Below, one piece after another: positions 60,292 to 64,000 of a DNA stretch of 64,000 nt. The DNA comes from an uncultured Lactobacillus sp. GTDB taxonomy: Bacteria > Bacillota > Bacilli > Lactobacillales > Lactobacillaceae. The notes beneath the pieces are model-generated. The model did not search any database and was not told where the DNA came from. It saw nothing but the letters and a program-made list of their open reading frames with translations. The position numbers and the translations under genes were made by a program. Position 1 is the first letter of the stretch; each line of letters opens with the position of its first letter. The DNA is taken from NCBI RefSeq assembly GCF_948948975.1, contig NZ_CARBVX010000002.1, positions 119,973-183,972 on the forward strand, written 5' to 3'.

Positions 60292-60971
60292 TTTAGTATT
60301 TCCTCAATCATTTCAATCAAATCATCTATCTGACTAATTTTAGCCTCATCTTTATTTTTAGCCTTATTTAAATTAGCTTTTAGATTTTCATAGTAATTAA
60401 GTTGCTTAGTCCATTTTTTAATAAAAACTGGATTTTTTTCTTTTAATAAAAATGGGCCAAATTCTAATTCTTGATCAGATAAATTATGTTTAGCCTCAGT
60501 TAACTTAGCCTTGATTATTTCATAAATGTGGCCAGCTACTTCGATAATCTTTTCTTCTACTATCTCATACTGATGGTCAACGAGCCATTTTCTGACTAAA
60601 GGCTCACCTATATTAGCTTCTAAAATTAAAGTAGGATAGATCTTTCCCTCTTGATGAGCTTTTTCTAACAAATTAGTCATGAGCTTTCCACCCATTCCAG
60701 CGATTACGACTGTATCAATTTGATCGCTGCTCTTTAAAGTCTCTAATCCAGAACCTAATCTTGTCTCAATCTTATCTTCTAGGCCTGCTTGTTCAATATC
60801 TTGTTTCGCATTATCTAATGGGCCAGCTGCAACATCACTTGCAATTGCAAAATCTATTTTTCCTTCTTCTACTAATGCAATTGGTAAATATGCATGGTCA
60901 GTTCCAATATCTGCTACTCGACTTTGCGGATCAACCATTTTACCAATTTGAGCTAGTCTTTCTTCTAACAC
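60288..60971 (-). CDS. trmK: tRNA (adenine-N1)-methyltransferase TrmK
   Basis: The likely start is the GTG 60971, behind AAGAGGTGAG; frames open upstream lack a ribosome-binding site. The 227-residue protein has the Rossmann SAM site VADIGTDHAYLPIAL, the following ASDVAAGPL acidic loop, and IAGMGGKLM, the usual TrmK catalytic region. A helical, charged C-terminal domain (about 160-227) binds tRNA. It methylates A22 of tRNA. It is cotranscribed with nif3-like and pepT. Confidence 0.9.
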   Translation of the reverse strand: MLEERLAQIGKMVDPQSRVADIGTDHAYLPIALVEEGKIDFAIASDVAAGPLDNAKQDIEQAGLEDKIETRLGSGLETLKSSDQIDTVVIAGMGGKLMTNLLEKAHQEGKIYPTLILEANIGEPLVRKWLVDHQYEIVEEKIIEVAGHIYEIIKAKLTEAKHNLSDQELEFGPFLLKEKNPVFIKKWTKQLNYYENLKANLNKAKNKDEAKISQIDDLIEMIEEILK

Positions 60972-61039
60972 ACTCTCACCTCTTATTAAAAATTTTAGCA
61001 TAGATAATCAAAAACTTACTTGAAAAAATTTTTAATCAT

Positions 61040-61080
61040 AAAAAAAGCAATAAAGGCTAAATCAATCCTTTATTGCTAAA
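61040..61080 (-). terminator. Terminator of the amino-acid ABC operon
   Basis: AGCAATAAAGG and CCTTTATTGCT pair perfectly and, on the minus strand, end in a long T-run, 14 bases after the stop at 61094. Confidence 0.85.
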
Positions 61081-61093
61081 AATTCAATCATAT

Positions 61094-61948
61094 TTACTTG
61101 TTAATAATGATATCTGATGGCTTAACATCATCACCAAAGTAAGGCTTTAATTCTTGGTTGTAGTCATTAACAAAGAAGCCATCCTTGTTAAGCTTATTAA
61201 TGTGTTTATTGGTCCAGTCAAGAAGTGACTTATTCCCCTTCTTAACAGCAGGAGCAATGTATGAATTTGGTCCTAAGTGCTTGATACCGACAGTATACTT
61301 AGGATTGTTCTTTACCCAAGCATATAAGTAAGAGTTGTCATCAGCTAAGGCTGCGGCACGACCATTCTTCATTGCGTTAAATTGTTGAGTCTTAGAATCA
61401 AATTTCAAGAGATCAACATCTGGTTGCTTACTAGTGAAGTAATTTTCAGCAGTAGTACCCTTAGTTACAATAACTTTTTTACCCTTCAATTGGTTCACAT
61501 TAGTAATTGGCTTAGACTTAGGTGAAACAACACCAACTGATACTTTCATGTACGGCTTAGCAAAATCTACAACTTGCTTTCTTTCTGAAGTAACAGTGAA
61601 ATTGGCTAAAACAATATCAGCCTTGTTTGCATTCAAAGTATCAACACGGTTATTAGCGTTTACTTGAACAAACTTAACTTTAACGCCCATTTCTTTAGCT
61701 AATTCACGAGCTAAGCGGACATCATATCCAACACGCTTACCATCTTTATTAACCCAGCCATATGGTGGTAAATCGCCAAATACGGCAACCTTCAAAGTAC
61801 CACGTTTCTTAATTGCAGCAACTGAGCTAGGGTTATTACTGGATGAACTACTACTTGAATTATTTGAGCAAGCAGTTAAGGTCACGGCTCCAACAGCTAA
61901 AATTCCAACAGCGGCAATTAATTTTTTAATAAATTTATGTTTCTTCAT
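61094..61948 (-). CDS. Polar amino-acid ABC transporter substrate-binding lipoprotein
   Basis: A 284-residue lipoprotein: a basic N-terminus, a hydrophobic stretch and the lipobox LTAC with Cys27, then a serine-rich linker and the SBP_bac_3 domain. KRGTLKVAVFGDLPPYGWVN, VGYDVRLARELAKEMGVKV and ANFTVTSERKQVVDFAKPY are its hallmarks. It captures amino acids outside the membrane; the exact one is not clear (cystine, glutamine or arginine are common for this group). It is the last gene of the import operon. Confidence 0.9.
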   Translation of the reverse strand: MKKHKFIKKLIAAVGILAVGAVTLTACSNNSSSSSSSNNPSSVAAIKKRGTLKVAVFGDLPPYGWVNKDGKRVGYDVRLARELAKEMGVKVKFVQVNANNRVDTLNANKADIVLANFTVTSERKQVVDFAKPYMKVSVGVVSPKSKPITNVNQLKGKKVIVTKGTTAENYFTSKQPDVDLLKFDSKTQQFNAMKNGRAAALADDNSYLYAWVKNNPKYTVGIKHLGPNSYIAPAVKKGNKSLLDWTNKHINKLNKDGFFVNDYNQELKPYFGDDVKPSDIIINK

Positions 61949-61960
61949 TTTCTACTCTTC

Positions 61961-62701
61961 CTAAAATTCCATACTTTCTAAAAATTCTTCTGCTCTCTTT
62001 GTTTTTGGATGTTCAAAGAATTCTTTGCCAGGTGTATCTTCTACAATTGTTCCATTTTCTAAGAACAAGACTTGATCAGCGATCTGCTTAGCAAAGTTCA
62101 TCTCGTGAGTAACGATGATCATGGTCATATGATCTTCATCAGATAACTGCTTGATTAATTCTAAGACCCCTCTAACCATTTCTGGATCAAGAGAAGCAGT
62201 AACTTCATCAAAAAGCATTAAATCTGGATGAAGAGCTAAGGCACGAACAATTGCAATTCTCTGCTTTTGTCCACCTGATAATTGACGTGGATATGAATTA
62301 GCATACTGCTCTAAATGTACTCTTTTTAATAGAGCTTTTGCTTCTTTTTCAACCGCAGCTTTAGGTCTCTTCTGTACTTTAACTGGACCAAGCAAGATAT
62401 TTTCTAAGACCGTCATATTTGGAAAAAGATCATAACTCTGAAAAACCATCCCAATTTTTTGGCGAAGTTGTTGCCAATTTTTGGCAGTTGGAATTACTTT
62501 CTTTCCTTCAAAAATAATCGTCCCGCTCTTAAATTCTTCTAACCCATTCAAACAGCGAAGTAAGGTACTTTTACCAGATCCAGAAGGTCCAAGTAATGTT
62601 AACACCTCTCCCTTATTTAGAGAAAAAGAAATATCATGCAATACTTGCTTATTTCCATAAAACTTGTTTAAATCTTTAACTTCTAATATTTTTTCAGTCA
62701 T
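61961..62701 (-). CDS. Polar amino-acid ABC transporter ATP-binding protein
   Basis: A 246-residue GlnQ-type ATPase. Walker A GPSGSGKST, Q-loop MVFQSYDLFPNMTV, signature LSGGQKQRIAIVRAL, Walker B LMLFDEVTASLDPE (with Val rather than Pro after the Glu) and the H-loop VTHEM are all present. Residues of the D-loop look normal. It powers import with the two permeases 62705-64000 and the 61094 binding protein. Confidence 0.93.
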   Translation of the reverse strand: MTEKILEVKDLNKFYGNKQVLHDISFSLNKGEVLTLLGPSGSGKSTLLRCLNGLEEFKSGTIIFEGKKVIPTAKNWQQLRQKIGMVFQSYDLFPNMTVLENILLGPVKVQKRPKAAVEKEAKALLKRVHLEQYANSYPRQLSGGQKQRIAIVRALALHPDLMLFDEVTASLDPEMVRGVLELIKQLSDEDHMTMIIVTHEMNFAKQIADQVLFLENGTIVEDTPGKEFFEHPKTKRAEEFLESMEF

Positions 62702-62704
62702 CCC

Positions 62705-63382
62705 TTACGCCTCGTTTCTCTTACTCAATCGTTTTGCCCAAAGTGATAAAGGATAATCAACGATGAAGTATAAGAAGAAAATCAATCCATATACCCAAAA
62801 AACACCGTTAGGATTAGTTTGATTATTTGCTTCAACAATTTGTTGTCCAACATTGATAACATCCATAACACTGATCATCATCAATAAAGAGGTTGTTTTA
62901 ATTACTCTTGTAGCTAAATTAATTGTTGCAGGTAATTCTAATTGAAAAGCTTGCGGCAATAAGACATAGATAAATAATTGCCATTTATTCAATCCAAGAG
63001 CCAAACCTGATTCTCTTTGAATTTTTGGAACAGAAATCAAAGCTCCACGAACAATATCGCTAAATTCAGCTGAAACCCATAAAGCAAATGCAATCACTGC
63101 CATTACAGATGCAGGCCAATTCAAATTAAATTGTCTAGGCAAAATATAATAGAACAAGAATAATAAAACTACGGTTGGCACTATTCTAAAGAATTCTAGA
63201 TATATTCTAAAAATAACTTTTACTAAGCGACTTTTCGATGTTCTTAAAACACCAAATAATGCCCCTAGTGCCAAGCCAATTATTAAAGAAAGAACTGCAA
63301 TCCAAACACTTGTCCAGAGACCACCCAGCAAACGGATAAAGTTTCTTCCTTCGAATAAAACATTAATCCCCGAATGTCCCAT
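62705..63382 (-). CDS. Polar amino-acid ABC transporter permease
   Basis: The likely start is ATG 63382 behind GGAG, giving 225 residues; it overlaps the end of the upstream permease by 20 bases. The protein has about five membrane segments and the EAA loop ESGLALGLNKWQLFIYVLLPQA that contacts the ATPase. It is of the HisM/GltK type, forming a heterodimer with the next permease. Confidence 0.9.
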   Translation of the reverse strand: MGHSGINVLFEGRNFIRLLGGLWTSVWIAVLSLIIGLALGALFGVLRTSKSRLVKVIFRIYLEFFRIVPTVVLLFLFYYILPRQFNLNWPASVMAVIAFALWVSAEFSDIVRGALISVPKIQRESGLALGLNKWQLFIYVLLPQAFQLELPATINLATRVIKTTSLLMMISVMDVINVGQQIVEANNQTNPNGVFWVYGLIFFLYFIVDYPLSLWAKRLSKRNEA

Positions 63383-64000
63383 AGCGAACTCTCCTTTCAA
63401 GCCAAGTTAATAATAAAGATAGTGGAATTAAAATTATTGCATATGCAAGTACCAAAACAAATAGATATTCATTTGAATGGTAGTACAAGCCAATCAAATC
63501 TAATGCTGTATTAGTTAATTCTGGAATAGCAATTACTGAAAAAATTGATGTTTCCTTGATTAAGAAAATAATATTTGCGGCAATCGCTGGAACACTTAAG
63601 GCAAAGCCTTGTGGAAAGACCACATAACGGGCTAATTGCCATTTTGACATTCCGATTGCTTCACCAGATTCAATTTGATTTTTATTAATCCCATCAAATC
63701 CACCAGTGAAACCTTCTGCCATATAAGCTCCACCTAAAAATACTAAACCGATTAAACCACAAGTAATGGCGCTCATCTTTAATCCAATTACTGGAAAAGC
63801 ATAGTATAAGAAGAAAAGCTGGATTAATAATGGTGTATTTCTTGCAAGCTCAACATATGCACTGACGATCTTATCAATTACAGGAACATGAAAATACTGA
63901 ATCAAGCTACAACAGAGCCCAACCACCATCGCTCCAATAATTCCAACAAAGGACATCCAGACTGTTACCTGGAAGCCTTTGACAAATTGTGGCAAACTTT
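63363..64000 (-). CDS. Polar amino-acid ABC transporter permease (5' end outside the window)
   Basis: The frame is open to the right window edge, so the N-terminal residues are missing; it can be read from SLPQFVKGFQVTVWMSFVG. The remaining 210 residues show about five membrane segments and the EAA loop ESGEAIGMSKWQLARYVVFPQG. It is the first permease of the import operon. The operon promoter is outside the window. Confidence 0.88.
   Translation of the reverse strand, partial: SLPQFVKGFQVTVWMSFVGIIGAMVVGLCCSLIQYFHVPVIDKIVSAYVELARNTPLLIQLFFLYYAFPVIGLKMSAITCGLIGLVFLGGAYMAEGFTGGFDGINKNQIESGEAIGMSKWQLARYVVFPQGFALSVPAIAANIIFLIKETSIFSVIAIPELTNTALDLIGLYYHSNEYLFVLVLAYAIILIPLSLLLTWLERRVRYGTFGD

Noticed and set aside
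1..64000. CRISPR array, prophage, complete insertion sequence, rRNA or tRNA genes.
   Set aside because: No regularly spaced repeats, phage structural or integrase genes, transposase frames, or clover-leaf sequences with CCA-type ends were recognised by eye on either strand.

Overview
The window is AT-rich Firmicutes chromosome. Its gene content (PepO, PepT, phosphoenolpyruvate carboxylase, a complete PyrR-controlled pyrimidine regulon, a cinnamoyl-esterase-like hydrolase and many small toxin-antitoxin loci) points to a gut Lactobacillus of the L. johnsonii / L. gasseri / L. taiwanensis group. That placement is inference from recognised proteins; no rRNA or tRNA gene is present. No prophage, complete insertion sequence or CRISPR array was found.

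Positions 1-14,000 are a patchwork of small metabolic and accessory genes. One minus-strand operon (3675 down to 1) carries two GNAT acetyltransferases, a lone Nudix N-terminal domain, three tandem nucleoside phosphorylase paralogues and an ASCH-domain protein cut by the window edge. Then come a cinnamoyl-esterase-like hydrolase, a phospholipase-D/P-loop ATPase fusion, a second run of small genes (tyrosine phosphatase, DUF6176, MazG-like, HIT, GNAT), a tandem pair of membrane proteins and a DinJ-YafQ toxin-antitoxin pair.

Positions 14,000-33,300 hold an MFS transporter, an enolase behind a fluoride riboswitch, a CofE-like protein, a pair of ABC half-exporters, an SPFH protein, a broken Phd antitoxin, glycerate kinase, a frameshifted NTF2-like gene, a nitroreductase, PepO, AlkD, a glycosyltransferase, PEP carboxylase and a nicotinamidase-like protein. 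PEP carboxylase supplies oxaloacetate and hence aspartate, a precursor of the pyrimidines made by the next block.

Positions 33,300-43,800 are the pyrimidine regulon. The minus-strand operon runs pyrR1, pyrB, pyrC, carA, carB, pyrR2. pyrD lies just upstream on the same strand with its own promoter, and pyrF-pyrE is transcribed divergently. Four leaders carry PyrR-type RNA elements. Three have terminators; the fourth, before pyrD, abuts the Shine-Dalgarno sequence instead and suggests translational control.

Positions 43,800-51,150 are mostly housekeeping or membrane genes (a DUF2974 hydrolase with membrane tail, HAD phosphatase, YdcF, YbjQ, RsmF). Positions 51,150-54,170 form a toxin-antitoxin island: a type I (Fst/Lpt-like) locus with a complete antisense RNA architecture but a frameshifted toxin reading frame, an AbrB-type antitoxin with a nonsense-mutated RelE-like toxin, and an intact HigB-HigA pair with a palindromic operator. 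The last 10 kb hold signal peptidase I, a GntR-controlled ABC operon, PepT, Nif3, TrmK and a polar amino-acid ABC importer cut by the right edge.

The most notable items are the type I toxin-antitoxin locus with its broken toxin, the PyrR hairpin at the pyrD ribosome-binding site, the phospholipase-D/ATPase fusion protein, and the number of toxin-antitoxin remnants (three damaged loci beside two intact ones).
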